The notes under the pieces: generated by a model
What the model was told of the DNA's origin: nothing
What the model saw: the letters and a program-made list of their open reading frames with translations, nothing else
Databases searched by the model: none
In this document: positions 11,059-22,284 of the stretch, one piece after another
Layout of the letters: every line of letters starts with the position of its first letter
Numbering within the stretch: position 1 is the stretch's first letter
Source: Silene conica
Lineage: Eukaryota > Streptophyta > Magnoliopsida > Caryophyllales > Caryophyllaceae
Length of the DNA stretch: 64,000 bases
NCBI GenBank assembly: GCA_029255685.2
Contig: CM055311.2
Coordinates: 59,479,048-59,543,047, forward strand
Reading direction: 5' to 3'
Made by a program: the position numbers and the translations under genes

Positions 11059-11256
11059 TTGGAAGAGGGGGAGGATGTTGAGATTAATAATTTTGATGAG
11101 TTGGTTGAAGGATGGGAGGAATTAGATGAAGTGAGAGCTGAGGAAGAGGAAGAGGATGAGGATGAGGAAGATGATGAGGATGAGGATGAGGATGAGGACG
11201 AGGATGAGGAGGATGAGGATGATGTTGATCATGAGGATGATGAAGACGATGATTAA
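11059..11256 (+). CDS. Short acidic open frame in the CACTA element
   Basis: 65 residues, starting MEEGEDVEIN and running into a long Glu/Asp tract from a GA-rich repeat (gaggatgag units). No domain is recognised. It could be a 5' exon of the adjacent TNPA-like gene, the remnant of a C-terminal transposase exon, or chance coding in a purine-rich repeat. There is no splice donor evidence that decides between these. Confidence 0.3.
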   Translation: MEEGEDVEINNFDELVEGWEELDEVRAEEEEEDEDEEDDEDEDEDEDEDEEDEDDVDHEDDEDDD

Positions 11257-11368
11257 TTTGGTATAGTTGATCATGTTATTAATTATATAGTGTTCATATT
11301 TTTATTAATCATTTATTTTATGCATGTTTAATTTGTAAGTATTAATACTTTTATTTATATGATTGTAG

Positions 11369-12983
11369 ATGGCAGGAGGTAGAGGAAGACAGCGAGGCGG
11401 GCACAGTCGTCAGCAGAGCCAGCCCGCTGTGCAGCAGGAGGAGGAGGAGTTGGTTCAGAGCGAACCTGAGGAGGACACACGTGTACAGATTCAGTACACA
11501 GAGGATCGCAGGAAGATACTTGATCCAGCAGGATTTTGGTAAGTTTTATTAAATTGAAATTATTCATTTTATTAGTAATAAAAAGCTAGTTATTAAAAGT
11601 TACAATTTATATATGTTTCAGGTTTAATCATCAGACCGCTGTTCGAGGTGTAACCAACAGCACAAAGTCATCTTTGTTAGGTCCTGTGCCCCTGAATTGG
11701 ACAGAAGCTAGTGAAGCTCAAAAAGAAGCCTGGTTTAATAACTTCCGGGTAACCAAAAACTTTTTTATTAATTACTTATTTTACTCACTATTATAGTTTT
11801 TCAACTAATACTTAATGTTATATTTCTGCAGCTACATTTTTACTGGCCGCCTGAATTAGAGTCTACTGTCAATAAGAGGTGGCGTGATGTTGGAGCAACT
11901 AGATACAAAGACATTATCCATAAGATTGGTAAAAGGGGAAAGGCCTCACATCTTAAAGGTATATCTGTACAATTACCTTTATTTGTCAATTGTATTGATT
12001 AAAGGATGACAATTCCACTAATAATAACATAATTTATCATTGTTGTAGGTGAGGCGCTTGAGGGGCTTTTGAATCGGCGTGATACCCCAGAGTTTCGAGC
12101 CAGATCGGCACAGAAGGCCATGAACAAAAGGGGAGGCAAGAAGGAAGGAATGGCTGAGCCTACCCATCATGCTGGTTCACGGTCATTTCTGGACATACTT
12201 TTTGGTGTAAGTTTTTATATTAACACTTATTTATTTAGCTCGTTTATTTGGATATTGGTAATAATAATGTCCCTAAGCAAACATTGAATTTTGTTCGTGT
12301 ATGTAGCTGAACAAGAAGAAGAATAAAAAGAAGTCAGCTGAGCAGTCAGCTGATCAGAGTGCTGATGATCAGTCAGCTGATCAACCAGATGATATGTTGG
12401 TTGATGATCCTCAGGCGACGGTCCCGGAACTGTTCCTTGCCACACATTCAAGGGTGAACGCTAAGAATGAGAGAATTTGGATTAAGCCAAAAGACAAAGC
12501 TTTATATGTAAGATTCTTTACTTAAGATAGTTTTGAATTGTTACCTAATGAAATTTATGTTAACTAATGATGGTAATTTTTTGTCAACTAATGTAGGAAG
12601 CATTCGAGGCTGAAAAAGAACAACATCCCGAAGTACCAGATAATGAAATTTGGTTTAATTTGGTGAACGGATATAAGAAGGGTAATGTGTACGGCACCGG
12701 AAAGGCCCACGGTGTCTTCTTCAAAGAACCGGCCAGAAGATCCTCCTATGAGCCTCGCCAAACATATGAGCCGGCTGTTGTGAGTCAACTACAGACTCAA
12801 CTCGCTCAAGAAAGAAAAGCGAATGCTGAAAGAGATGAACAGTATCGGCTGATGAAAGAGCGCTTGGAGGCCATGGAGAACTACTTCACACAATGCAACT
12901 CCGGTCCCCAATATCGGTATGACCCCAACGATCCGCATGGTAAGGGTGGTGGTAGTGGAGCCGGCATGGGATTTGCAGTTTAG
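11369..12983 (+). CDS. TNPA-like Transposase_24 (Ptta/En/Spm) protein, six exons
   Basis: Exons 11369-11538, 11622-11748, 11832-11958, 12049-12206, 12307-12507 and 12597-12983 join with GT-AG borders and keep one frame for 389 residues. The N-terminus (MAGGRGRQRGG) is basic and Gln-rich. The centre carries the plant En/Spm-associated domain (LNWTEASEAQKEAWFNNFR, TVNKRWRDVGATRYKD, EALEGLLNRRDTPEFRARS). A Lys/Gln/Asp-rich linker follows, then a C-terminal coiled-coil segment (QLQTQLAQERKANAERDEQY) and a Gly-rich tail. In this family the product is a DNA-binding accessory factor for the subterminal repeats, not the catalytic transposase. An acceptor-like AG directly before the ATG suggests an intron in the 5' leader. 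The exon structure is unbroken. Confidence 0.85.
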
Positions 12984-13254
12984 GTTGTTTGATAAGTTTT
13001 AGTTCGTTTAGGTTGAACTTGGATAATGTAGTTGGTTTAGATTAAGGTTGGATAATGAACTTGGATAATGTAGTAAGTTTAACTTGTAGTTGGATAATGT
13101 TCTCATTTTTTAATAAATGAGAATTTCGTGTTACAAAAGTTGCGGTTCTCGCAAATGGGTTCGAATTTTCTGTTTGCAGGTTTTCATTGGATATTAGGAT
13201 GAATAAATACGAGATTTGGCTAGATCAAAAACGAATATGACATGAAAAGTTCCA

Positions 13255-13640
13255 GCCAATTCGGCGACTGAAATGGGGTTTTGGCGACTGCAATCAGTCG
13301 CCAAAACTGGAAAAGCTACTGGAAAAAACACAAACTGGCGACTGTGAAAACCAAATTGGCGACTGCCATACAGTCGCCAAATTGGCGACTCCCTTTCCTC
13401 TTCAGTCGCCAAATTGGCGACTCCCTTTCCTCTTCAGTCGCCAATTTTGGCTACTCAACCTTCAGTCGCCATTTTCCTTGTTATAGCGACTACAGCTACA
13501 GTAGCCAAATTTGGCGACTAACAACAGTCGCCAATTGTTTTTAGGCGACTAGGACTTGCGACAGAACTTTGGCGACTGAAGACAGTCGCCAAATTTGATT
13601 TGGCGACTGTCTTCAGTCGCCAATTTCCGTCGCCTGTTTT
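13255..13640. repeat. Right subterminal repeats of the CACTA element
   Basis: Dense tggcgactg/cagtcgcca words mirroring the left end, including a near-duplicate of about 48 bp (tggcgactccctttcctctt twice, near 13382-13435). 12984-13254 is the 3' untranslated region of the gene, with repeated ttggataatgta phrases. Confidence 0.88.
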
Positions 13641-13773
13641 ATGTATTCTTGTAGTGGTAACTTTTCTTTTAGTGGGGTAGAATGTAACATTCCATATAGT
13701 TTAACATGTTTTTGCATGTTGCGAGTTATAAGCCGACTTTATGAGTGGGTGAACATCGGGACGAAGTTCATTT

Positions 13774-13787
13774 TAAGGGGAGAAGAC
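13774..13787 (+). promoter_or_regulatory. Polypurine tract of chromovirus A
   Basis: aaggggagaagac directly before the 3' LTR start (tgtaataaccc at 13788); the plus-strand primer position. 13657-13773 is the remaining internal 3' region. Confidence 0.8.
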
Positions 13788-15051
13788 TGTAATAACCCGA
13801 ATTTTATTATTTAAATGTGGTTTCGTAGGATAGTTATGATCGAGCGATGAGTTATTATGATTAGATAGTCGTTTTATAAGCTTGCGCATACTCGTTTTTT
13901 TGAGTGATTTTCGTACCACTGTGGGATTCGATTTGGGGTCCTAAGCACCTAGTAACAATATATGTGGAATGGTGATGGTGTGGTTCGAACTTGGGACCTG
14001 TTGTCACCCTACACTGGGCCTCGATTGGCGTGACAACAGACCAAGCCCACACGGAATTTCAAAACAGCCAGCTTTAGGTCTCAGCCGCCTTATATAAACC
14101 ATAGGAGTCTGTGCACTAAAACCTAACCAAACACATTTCTGATCTCACAAAACCCTAGCCGACAGTGTGGAGAAGAGGAACAACTTGCTCACGGTGGTAG
14201 AGGGTGGTCCTAGGGTTGTTCGAAGTAGTCACGAATCTGGTATGGTCACCACACTTGTTTTAAATACAGTTTAAGCATGTAGTTTTGTCATCGGTTTAGA
14301 GGGATGCATACACGTTTTCTTATTGTTGTTTTCACGTTTATGTATTCTATGAAGTAGGGTGTTTATATGTTGTTCAGGTTTGTGATGTCGTTGGTTGTCT
14401 TAGCACTTGTCGTTGGTGTCGAAAATGGTGTCAGGGAAGGGGGAGTTACGGTCTCAAACAGGGGATTGATTCGGGTGTGTTTTGGAGTCGGTTTTAGGTC
14501 TATCCAGGTAGTTGGTTGTTATGGGTTTTTGAGTCACGACACTGGTGGTTGTATGGGGGTTTTCGTGGTGGTGGTCTCAGGGGTTGTTGGTGTCAGATCG
14601 TGGTGGTACAGGGGAGTTTGACAAGGGTGGTCGTCGTGAGGTGTGTCTGTCTTAGTCCAGATCTGGTTGTTTGAGCGCGTACAGGGGTGTTTGGGGGTGG
14701 TGGCATTGATGGCTCGGGGGAGGTCAGTGCAAGGTCACCACCGTGTCTGGAGTTTGGACTCTGGGGATGGTCTGGGTGGTCACGGCGGGTGGTTGTCATG
14801 GCGGGGTTTGTGTCGAGGAGAGGTTTAAGGTAGGATGGTCAGAGTCACCGGTGAAGAACCAGGCCTGGTCAGGGCTATGGTTCAGATCGTCGGTGGCAGT
14901 CGGTCAGGTGGTTGGTGGTCGTGGTGGTAGAAGGCTGATTGGGTGTTTGTGTCGGGGCCTGACGGTGGTGGTAAGGCGTGTCACGGTGGTCATGTGGGGG
15001 CTGTTGTCACGGGGTGTAGTGCACGGGTAAGGGGGCTGTTTTGGTATGATG

Positions 15052-15092
<41 letters not shown>

Positions 15093-15120
<28 letters not shown>
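15093..15120 (-). other. Poly(A) tail of the non-LTR element
   Basis: 28 T on the plus strand, about 50 bp beyond the ORF stop, directly abutting the TTA repeat of LTR-A. The length suggests a recent insertion. Confidence 0.85.
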
Positions 15121-15124
<4 letters not shown>

Positions 15125-15168
15125 AGGATGCGCGCAGCTATCATATAACAAAAGAACAAAATAAGAGT

Positions 15169-18100
15169 TTACATAAAATTGGTGAGCAGCCGAGATACAA
15201 TCTGGGCTCCCACCCCCTTAGCTACAGCGAAGCTAAGCCTAGTAAAAATGTACGCAGCCATCCGCGCCCCTGCATCCTGAGATACTGAGTATTTCTGAAT
15301 CCGCTTCAGCAAGGCAACAGCATCCGAGCCCAGCTCCCCAAGCGAAGAGAAAGAGAAAGGAAGGAAACCGTAGCCTGCAGCCTCACAGCGATCCCTGTAC
15401 TTAGCACACTTGCGCTGAGCAGCATCAGAAACAACCCGACCAGGCACAAAATCAGTCATCCCAGTCTGAGTCAGAGGGGAGGACCCAGTCAAATCAATAC
15501 ACACATCACGCCCCCTGTCCCACGAATAAAGAAGCAAATCCGCAGGGCGAAGAGAGCCGCCATGTCCATCGACCAAACCAATGTCAACCTCCTTACCTGC
15601 CGAAATCCCAGACCTATAGCAGATATCCAATAGAGTATTCCTGACAAGGTTATGACGATGCTTAACCCCAACAGTACCAGCACAAGAGACAGCGTGATCC
15701 CCAAAAACATCCTCAGTAAAAACCCGAGAGCAAGCAGAGCAAGGCCCAGGTACCAAGAAAAGTGGAACACCTAGCCTATACCCAAGCACACAACGGTAGG
15801 TCCTCCTGTTCATAGTCTGACCCAACCCAGAGATAGGAACCGCTCTCAACCAATCAGAAGAGTGAGGCCCCTGCTGAGATTTCCACAAAGCAACCTGACG
15901 CGGGGACAAGGAGAAAACCGACTCCGAAGAAGCAGCAACCGTCGAGAAATAAATATCTGCCAATTTCTTCATAAGTTTGGGGGCAGCAATTTCACTAGGG
16001 GTACCAAGAAAATCCGAACCAGTTGTCTCTGAGAACACCCGCAAGGCAGCGGTGAAAGAAGGGCCAGGGTCAATGATACCAGAAGGCCGCAGGAGCCTAG
16101 CCTGCAATTCAGCAGACTGCAAACGGGAAGCCAAGAACGCATAATGTAGCACATCCCCCGCTGCATAAACACCAAGTCCGCCTAACTGAAAGGGGAAAGT
16201 AGCAAGGCGCCACTGCCACTCCCCAAACCCAGGCCCAGACGCGGTAACAATACGCTCCAAGCTAGAACGAAGCGCAGCATCAAAACGGAGATGAGCCGAC
16301 CCAAAAGCAACCGGGGAACAAGTACGGAGAGAGAAATAAAGCTTAGAAATACCAGTACATGCCCGAAGCAAAAGCAACTCACACTGCGGGTCCTCGATCC
16401 TCGCGACTAAGTCCATAAGCTCAACAGTCTTAGTCACTCTCTTCTCCACAAGCTCACTGCTAAAAATAGGGCAAGTACTAACAGGCCCGCCCAAAACCGA
16501 GACACCCAGTAAGGGACGAGCGATAGAGGTGGGGAAAACACCGGGAAGCCGACTCCGGGGGTCCTCAATAGGCCAAAAAAGCTCAGTCTTAGCAACATTA
16601 AGACGAAGACCAAAACCGGGGCCATCAGTCAAAATCAAATCCAACACCCTCCCCACCTCCAACGTATCTCCAACAATAGTACCATCATCCAAGTACCAGG
16701 CCTGCATAGTAAGATCAAAGGAATCCCGAATTTTGCACACCAGGGGATGCAAAACCAAAGCGAAAAGCAACGGCCCCAAAGGGTCACCCTGCTGAACTCC
16801 CTGACAAGACCGCAAGCAATGTTCCCCATAATACAACCGAGCAGGGCGAGAATAACAAAACTCCACCCAACGGGAAAGACCCGGGCAACGACGACGAACC
16901 TCCTGAAGCATAACTGACCGGTCAACAAGGTTGAAAGCATTCCGGAAATCAACCAGCAACATAGAAAGCCCTACCTCACCACCACGAGCCTCCACAAGCC
17001 GGTTCAAGGCATGCAAGATAGCCTCTCCTCCACCAGACACCCCAACCCCAAACTGAAGATCTGCAAAATAAGAAGCCAAAGTAGGGCCAACCAAAGAAGC
17101 ACCAACCTTAGAGACCAGCCGTCTCCAGACAGTGCCAACAGCAATAGGACGAAGACCACCCCCGGGTTTAACCAGGGGGGTGAGCGGGGCACTAGCGAGG
17201 TACTCACCGAGAGCCAGCGGGCATCGACCACCTAAAAATAGATTGACCACCCTAGTAACAGAAGCGAGCAAATCATCAGAGATAGCCACCGCAGCCCCAC
17301 TCAAACAATCCATGAAATGCTGAGCGCGAAAACCATCCCTCCCACAAGAAGTGCCGCGCGGGAAACTACGAATCATATCCAACACCACGGCCGAAGAAGC
17401 AACAAGCAGAGGATGATCCTCAGGAAAAGGAGGTAAAGATGGAGAGGGGACGACCGGATGCTTCTCCTGCAAAGCCTCAAAAGTGGCAACAGAGTAGGGA
17501 GCGACACCAGAAGAAGAGAGCACCCGAACGGCAGCAGTATAATGGCCATCGCTAATCTTCCGCCGACATTGGCGAAGGTTAAGCTCACTCAAATAAAGCT
17601 CCTCATCCACGTGAAACGGAGGAGAACCCTCAGCCAAACACTCTCGTAGCAGCTGCAACCCTCCTCCCGGTGCCCCCCAAGCGATGATAGCCCTGGCAAT
17701 ACTCTCCTCCTGCCGCTGCCGTCTGACAGTCGACCTACACTCGACATTACTCCGGGGAGTGAAGGTCTTGAGTAGACAAAGAGGCAGAACAAACAACCGA
17801 ATCCAACAGGAGAGGTTACCAGGAGAGTCAACCACCTCATCCAAAGCCCCCTTCAAAACCCGAGCAAACCCAAGCCGACACTTAGGAGGGATGGACTTCA
17901 CCGAACGAAGGCCCAATGAAAACAAACAATCAAGCGAAGCTATAGACCACTGGCCAAGCTCAACCCCAACATCAGACACGGGAACCGATGGAGACTGAGC
18001 CAGGGGTCTGGGGATATCCTGAATAACAAAACGGACAATACCATCACCACAATCTGGAGGGTCTACAATGGCACCCCCTACATGCTGACATCTAGAGCGA

Positions 18101-18345
18101 AAGGCATGTGTCCTGAGACAGACACCGCAAAGCCAAACCCCCATCCGCTTCAAAGTTGTCTCGGCCTTAGTATAAACAGTCAAACTATCAGCAAGAGTTT
18201 GACGAGTAAGACGGTCAGCCCCGTTACGACAATGCCAATCCTGAAAATGATACCGCCAGGAGGATTTGGTAAGACCCCTACCGTTACCATTCGGACACCC
18301 ATGCAAATGCGAAAAAGGGCACTGGAACCGAACCAAGGGAGGCAT
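15169..18345 (-). CDS. Reverse transcriptase / R2-type endonuclease (non-LTR ORF)
   Basis: 1058 residues without any break. The start is the first in-frame ATG (18345); the frame is open without ATG up to a TAG at 18658. Residues 9-40 and 72-88 hold Cys/His clusters (CPFSHLHGC, WLCGVCLRTH) that look like DNA- or RNA-binding fingers. RT motifs: LVDFRNAFN near 464-472, QGVQQGDPLGPLLF near 515-528, and WYLDDGTIVG near 550-559. The C-terminus has the CCHC knuckle of the R2 group (C869, C872, H884, C888: CSAC to GDHAVSC). A PD-(D/E)XK-like nuclease centre follows (RPADLLLY with D936, VCIDLT with D951). No AP endonuclease is seen. It would prime reverse transcription at a nick it makes itself. Clade assignment (for example Utopia-like) is not secure. 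Confidence 0.88.
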   Translation of the reverse strand: MPPLVRFQCPFSHLHGCPNGNGRGLTKSSWRYHFQDWHCRNGADRLTRQTLADSLTVYTKAETTLKRMGVWLCGVCLRTHAFRSRCQHVGGAIVDPPDCGDGIVRFVIQDIPRPLAQSPSVPVSDVGVELGQWSIASLDCLFSLGLRSVKSIPPKCRLGFARVLKGALDEVVDSPGNLSCWIRLFVLPLCLLKTFTPRSNVECRSTVRRQRQEESIARAIIAWGAPGGGLQLLRECLAEGSPPFHVDEELYLSELNLRQCRRKISDGHYTAAVRVLSSSGVAPYSVATFEALQEKHPVVPSPSLPPFPEDHPLLVASSAVVLDMIRSFPRGTSCGRDGFRAQHFMDCLSGAAVAISDDLLASVTRVVNLFLGGRCPLALGEYLASAPLTPLVKPGGGLRPIAVGTVWRRLVSKVGASLVGPTLASYFADLQFGVGVSGGGEAILHALNRLVEARGGEVGLSMLLVDFRNAFNLVDRSVMLQEVRRRCPGLSRWVEFCYSRPARLYYGEHCLRSCQGVQQGDPLGPLLFALVLHPLVCKIRDSFDLTMQAWYLDDGTIVGDTLEVGRVLDLILTDGPGFGLRLNVAKTELFWPIEDPRSRLPGVFPTSIARPLLGVSVLGGPVSTCPIFSSELVEKRVTKTVELMDLVARIEDPQCELLLLRACTGISKLYFSLRTCSPVAFGSAHLRFDAALRSSLERIVTASGPGFGEWQWRLATFPFQLGGLGVYAAGDVLHYAFLASRLQSAELQARLLRPSGIIDPGPSFTAALRVFSETTGSDFLGTPSEIAAPKLMKKLADIYFSTVAASSESVFSLSPRQVALWKSQQGPHSSDWLRAVPISGLGQTMNRRTYRCVLGYRLGVPLFLVPGPCSACSRVFTEDVFGDHAVSCAGTVGVKHRHNLVRNTLLDICYRSGISAGKEVDIGLVDGHGGSLRPADLLLYSWDRGRDVCIDLTGSSPLTQTGMTDFVPGRVVSDAAQRKCAKYRDRCEAAGYGFLPFSFSSLGELGSDAVALLKRIQKYSVSQDAGARMAAYIFTRLSFAVAKGVGAQIVSRLLTNFM

Positions 18346-19086
18346 GACAACCACAACAACCTGCCCGAAAAGAAATATAGCCGACCAAAATCCACCACTA
18401 GCAACACCACCGCCACGGTGTAACCAACAGAAGGAAACGGCAAAAACAAACCACAAAAGTTGCCCCAAACGCAACCCACCCAAACAGCAACCACGGTCTG
18501 AAGCAGCTGGCCGGCGCAATAATTGCAGCACAAAAACGCAAAACCGAAAAGAAGAAGAAGAAATAACGAAGAAAAACAAAGAAGAACAGCAACAGCAGCG
18601 GCGGCCACAACAACCACGTAATCTGTTCAACCCATCAAACCTCAACCCTGCACCACCCTACCACCGGCAACAACCCAGAAAAACCCGGCCAACCGAACGG
18701 CAACGCATAGGAAGCGAGAAAAGTGAAGAACAGAAAACGCGAAAAGAAGCAACCTTACCACCTGACGACAACCCAGAAAATTCCGGTGACCCTAAAACCA
18801 CCGTCAAGGAGCGCCGACGACGCCTGCAACCCGCCGGAACGAACAGAAAACCGTAAACAGGGAAACGGAACCGCTCTCGCTCACTCACTCGCAGGACCAC
18901 AACCACAAGATGAACGCCGACGACGGCAGGTTGCCGGCGTGATGATGTGCGGACGCTGGTGACGGGAGGACACCGTCGGTGGCTGTGTTGTAATGACGGC
19001 AGGCAAGCAATATTCAAATCGTGCCCTAATCGCACCCTAACACTCACTCACCGAGAAAACACCACAGTCCACTGTATGAACGCCGG

Positions 19087-21212
19087 TGATGCGTGCCTAT
19101 TTTATGATGTTTTACATCTATTTTTACACGCATTTTAGCGCTCATTTACTATGTTTTAGCCTTTATTTACCAACAATTGTCTACTTTCGTATTTTTATGC
19201 TCTTTTGCAGATTTATGCGGAAAAGGGACGATTTTATACCAAATTTATGCCCTCGGGACTTTTTATGACTAAGGACAAGAAGGAACAAAGCCTAGCGCAT
19301 ATTTCAAGGCCTAAAGATAGCTTTAACAAGCAAAGAATCGATCCACGACATTGCAGCCTGTTTCAAATGGCTATATCTCGAGTTCTAGAGCTGATAATGG
19401 AGTGATTCCAGTTGGAGGTGAAAGCTTATCCTCTTAGCTTTCCAAAGCCGCGAGAATCGCTTGATTACGATAAGTAACGAAGAAATGGCAGCTGTTTTAA
19501 GAACGATGCGCGCTGCAGTCCCGACAGTTGGTCGACCGACCCACTATTTGGGTCGACCGACCAGGTGCCTATTGGAAAAGCCCAGAATTTGCTTGAAGCC
19601 CAGAAATTGCATAAAATCCGTAAAGCGGTCGACCGACCGAAAATATTGGTCGACCGACCACAGCACCGACCCAGAAGTTTCCGCGAAGCCCATTAAAGTA
19701 TTTAGGTCATTAGGAAACTCTTTTTTTCCGCCTATTTAAGCCAAATTTCGTAATTAGGGTTAATGATTCAGATTTCCATCAAGTTCTTAATCTAGTTTTC
19801 TATCATAGAATTATAATCAAGTCCTAATAGAGAGAAGCAGCCCCAATTAGAGAAACTCCATAGTTAGAGAGAAGATTTACCAAGTTTTCATCTTTGTTCT
19901 AGATTTCCAATTAAGTTGTAAGTTTGCTACAATTCAATCTTTCCTTTTCAATTAATCTTGTTGTTCATCTTATTGTTGTTTCTCAATTCATGTTTCCTCT
20001 TTATTATCATCTTTAATTATGTTGATTTCTTTGATGTTCTTAGTTATTGTTAGTTTCATAATTAGAAGTATGCATAACTAATTCTTGTGATTAGGAATTA
20101 GGGGAACCATGGTAAAGATTTGATTTTGATAAGTTTAATGATTGAATTACCAATCCCCCATTGTTGTTGATGAACTAATCCTTAGGATTGAAAGATTATT
20201 AGGATTAGTTTAACAACAACTTTGGGATTGCCCTTGAACGAAAGTTTAGTGCTTTTCTAGGAACCCTAAGACCGTAAGGATTGGGTAGAATATTGACCTA
20301 AAGGTTTATTCTTTGTTCCTTGGGATTGTGTTATTTGATTATTTTACCTTTCATTAACTTGTTTTAACCATGGGGAACCGAAGTTCCTAATGTCCTTTTC
20401 ATCTTATTTTAATTTCCTTTATTATTATTGCATGTTTAGATTTATGTTCTTTATAACTTTCATGTTTATTCCTATTTTTATTATTGTCCCAGTAACTATG
20501 AGTAGCTAAATTTCATATGTTAGGATGTAGGGAGTAAATATGCATAGGTAGTATGATTCCCGAATCAACATGTCGCAGGCAGGAGGTCGACCGACCACCA
20601 TTATAGGTCGGCCGACCGACTCGTGTTCGAATTCCGTTTCGCTTTAATTTGTAGACTATAATAACCTACAATGAGACCAAAAGGAGACTTGTAGGATGTT
20701 AGTATTGACCTACCCAAGATTGAGAAATTTGGGAAGAGCATTGGTTTATATCTTAAGACGGATAGGTTACTTAAGACTGAAAGGTTTGTGACCTAGAATT
20801 TAGGAATCACCCTTATTATTGACACCTAATAATTGTGAGACCTAGGAACTAATAGCATAGATCGAAAGGAGCTATTAGGTAGCATAGACCTAAAGAATAT
20901 GTTACACCCCTTACGCGACTGCAATACATGTTGACTTAGGATTTATATTATCTTAGCTGTTTATTACCCAAACATCCTAGCATCTCTTTTATTATATTTT
21001 TATTCTCCTCTTTATTTACTTGTTTTATTTTATTCTTGTTTTAGACCTAGCAACAATCAATCAAACCCTCTTTTTATTATTATTTTATAGATTAAAAATT
21101 AGCAAACAGAATTAACCTTGTCTCTCTGTGGTTCGACACTTGACTTATCCTATCTAGTTTAAGCTGAGGTTTTATAAATCTTATCTTTGGCACCCCTCAA
21201 CGACGGGTGCCA
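19087..21212 (+). mobile_element. Athila-like solo LTR
   Basis: 2126 bp from tgatgcgtgcc to gggtgcca, flanked by GCCGG on both sides (19082-19086, 21213-21217), with no internal region. It was therefore left by recombination between two LTRs after insertion into the 5' region of the non-LTR element. The start matches the start of element D (30850). It contains paired GGTCGACC palindromes (19530, 19551, 19627, 19648, 20585). The frame at 19461-19739 runs through these words and is not a gene. Confidence 0.92.
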
Positions 21213-22284
21213 GCCGGCGACGTGAGGTCACCGGCGATAGGATGAGTTGACGCCGGCGACGTGAGGTCACCGGCGGTGGCTGTAGCGTGAAGATGGCAGC
21301 TGCGCAAAACCCTAACTCGCACTATTATTATTATTCTTAAAAGAATTTATTATTTATGGTATTAATTTTATTATTAGTAATAAAATATGGTGGTTATTAA
21401 AGGAAATGATTTGGCATTTATTGTAAGATTTGGTATTCATGCGTATTTAAATAAATTTGAATTTCAAACCTAAGTATCTAATTTTGGAAAGTTTCCTAAT
21501 ATAGAAGTTACTATTCTTGGAAGGTGCTTTTTAGGAAAGTTCTATTTATAGCAACCATATTTGTATTCCGTGTGTTAGGAAGTGCGATAAATAAATGTGG
21601 GTATATTACAAGTTAGGGAACCTTATTGTTTATATAATTTATGTAAGGTGGTGACTTCCGCGTGGAACATTTTTAGTAGCCGTTGCTCACTTGCCTTTAT
21701 CCTCTGCAGTTTTGAGGTAGGGGAATATTTGCATTGGTGGTTGTGAATTGACATGAGAATATCTATCGTATGAATGTTATATTAAGTTGTGAATATATTA
21801 TGATTGTTTGTTATTACCGATTGTTGTGGAGGACGGAGGTTGTGAATTGGGTTTTGTGATATGGGTCTTGTGATAAGGGACTTGTGATATGGCCATGGGA
21901 GGTGTGGTGTGTTGGAGTTGTGGTGGAGAAATGATTGTGGAGGAAATGGAGGAATTGTTATTGCGCTATTCATGTTGTGATTATATTACCTACTCAGAAT
22001 GACAGGTTTAGACCTATGGATGCTGGAAGGGTGGAGAGAACATGGATCAGACCTGACTAGTGATAGCCCAGTTATTTAGTTTTTTTTCACCATACTTGAA
22101 CTTTTAGTTTTGGTTTATCACAGTTGTAATACTTCCGATACTTTGGTTTAACTTTAATTATTAAATAAAGTACTGTTTTTCTTCCTTTGTTATCTACTAC
22201 CTTGGGTCACCGAGATGGTAACACCCTTAGTTATCTGGAGAGTCCTCGTTCAGGCCTCTAAATAAATGGGGGTGTTACATTAAT

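Larger units (their letters stand above)
9885..13656. mobile_element. CACTA (En/Spm) element, non-autonomous
   Basis: 3772 bp between CACTACAAGAAT and its inverted end ATTCTTGTAGTG. It sits in the 3' untranslated part of chromovirus A, just after the pol stop. The neighbouring triplets are CTA (left) and GTA (right), so a 3-bp target duplication would have one change. Both ends are packed with the subterminal word tggcgactg/cagtcgcca. It carries one spliced gene of TNPA/Transposase_24 type but no recognisable TNPD (TNP2) transposase, so it probably depends on an autonomous partner. Confidence 0.92.
15093..21320 (-). mobile_element. Non-LTR retrotransposon with restriction-like endonuclease
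   Basis: Minus-strand element. Its 3' poly(A) appears as the T run 15093-15120, and its 5' end lies about 21320 where the LTR-A microsatellite resumes. Leaving out the solo LTR 19087-21212 and one duplication copy, it is about 4.1 kb. It entered a TTA repeat, so a target duplication cannot be told from the repeat. One long gene (15169-18345) fills most of it. The rest of the 5' region (18346-19081, 21218-21320) has an in-frame TAG (18658-18660) before the first ATG and open frames without recognisable domains. Confidence 0.88.
13788..22279 (+). mobile_element. Chromovirus A, 3' LTR, split by a non-LTR element
   Basis: The LTR runs 13788-15092, is interrupted inside its TTA microsatellite, and resumes at about 21321 to end gtgttaca at 22279. 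Without the insert it is about 2264 bp, close to the 2250 bp of the 5' copy. TTAAT follows at 22280-22284. Confidence 0.93.

Noticed and set aside
11059-11256. Nuclear acidic protein gene
   Set aside because: The acidic tract comes from a simple GA-rich repeat inside a CACTA element; kept only as a low-confidence frame.
18346-18645. N-terminal extension of the non-LTR ORF up to 18645
   Set aside because: It would need a TTG start and codes for a low-complexity Cys/Phe/Val-rich segment; the first ATG at 18345 leads directly into the finger region.
16529-18856. Plus-strand open frames opposite the non-LTR ORF
   Set aside because: They are shadows of the 1058-codon minus-strand gene, which has RT and endonuclease motifs.
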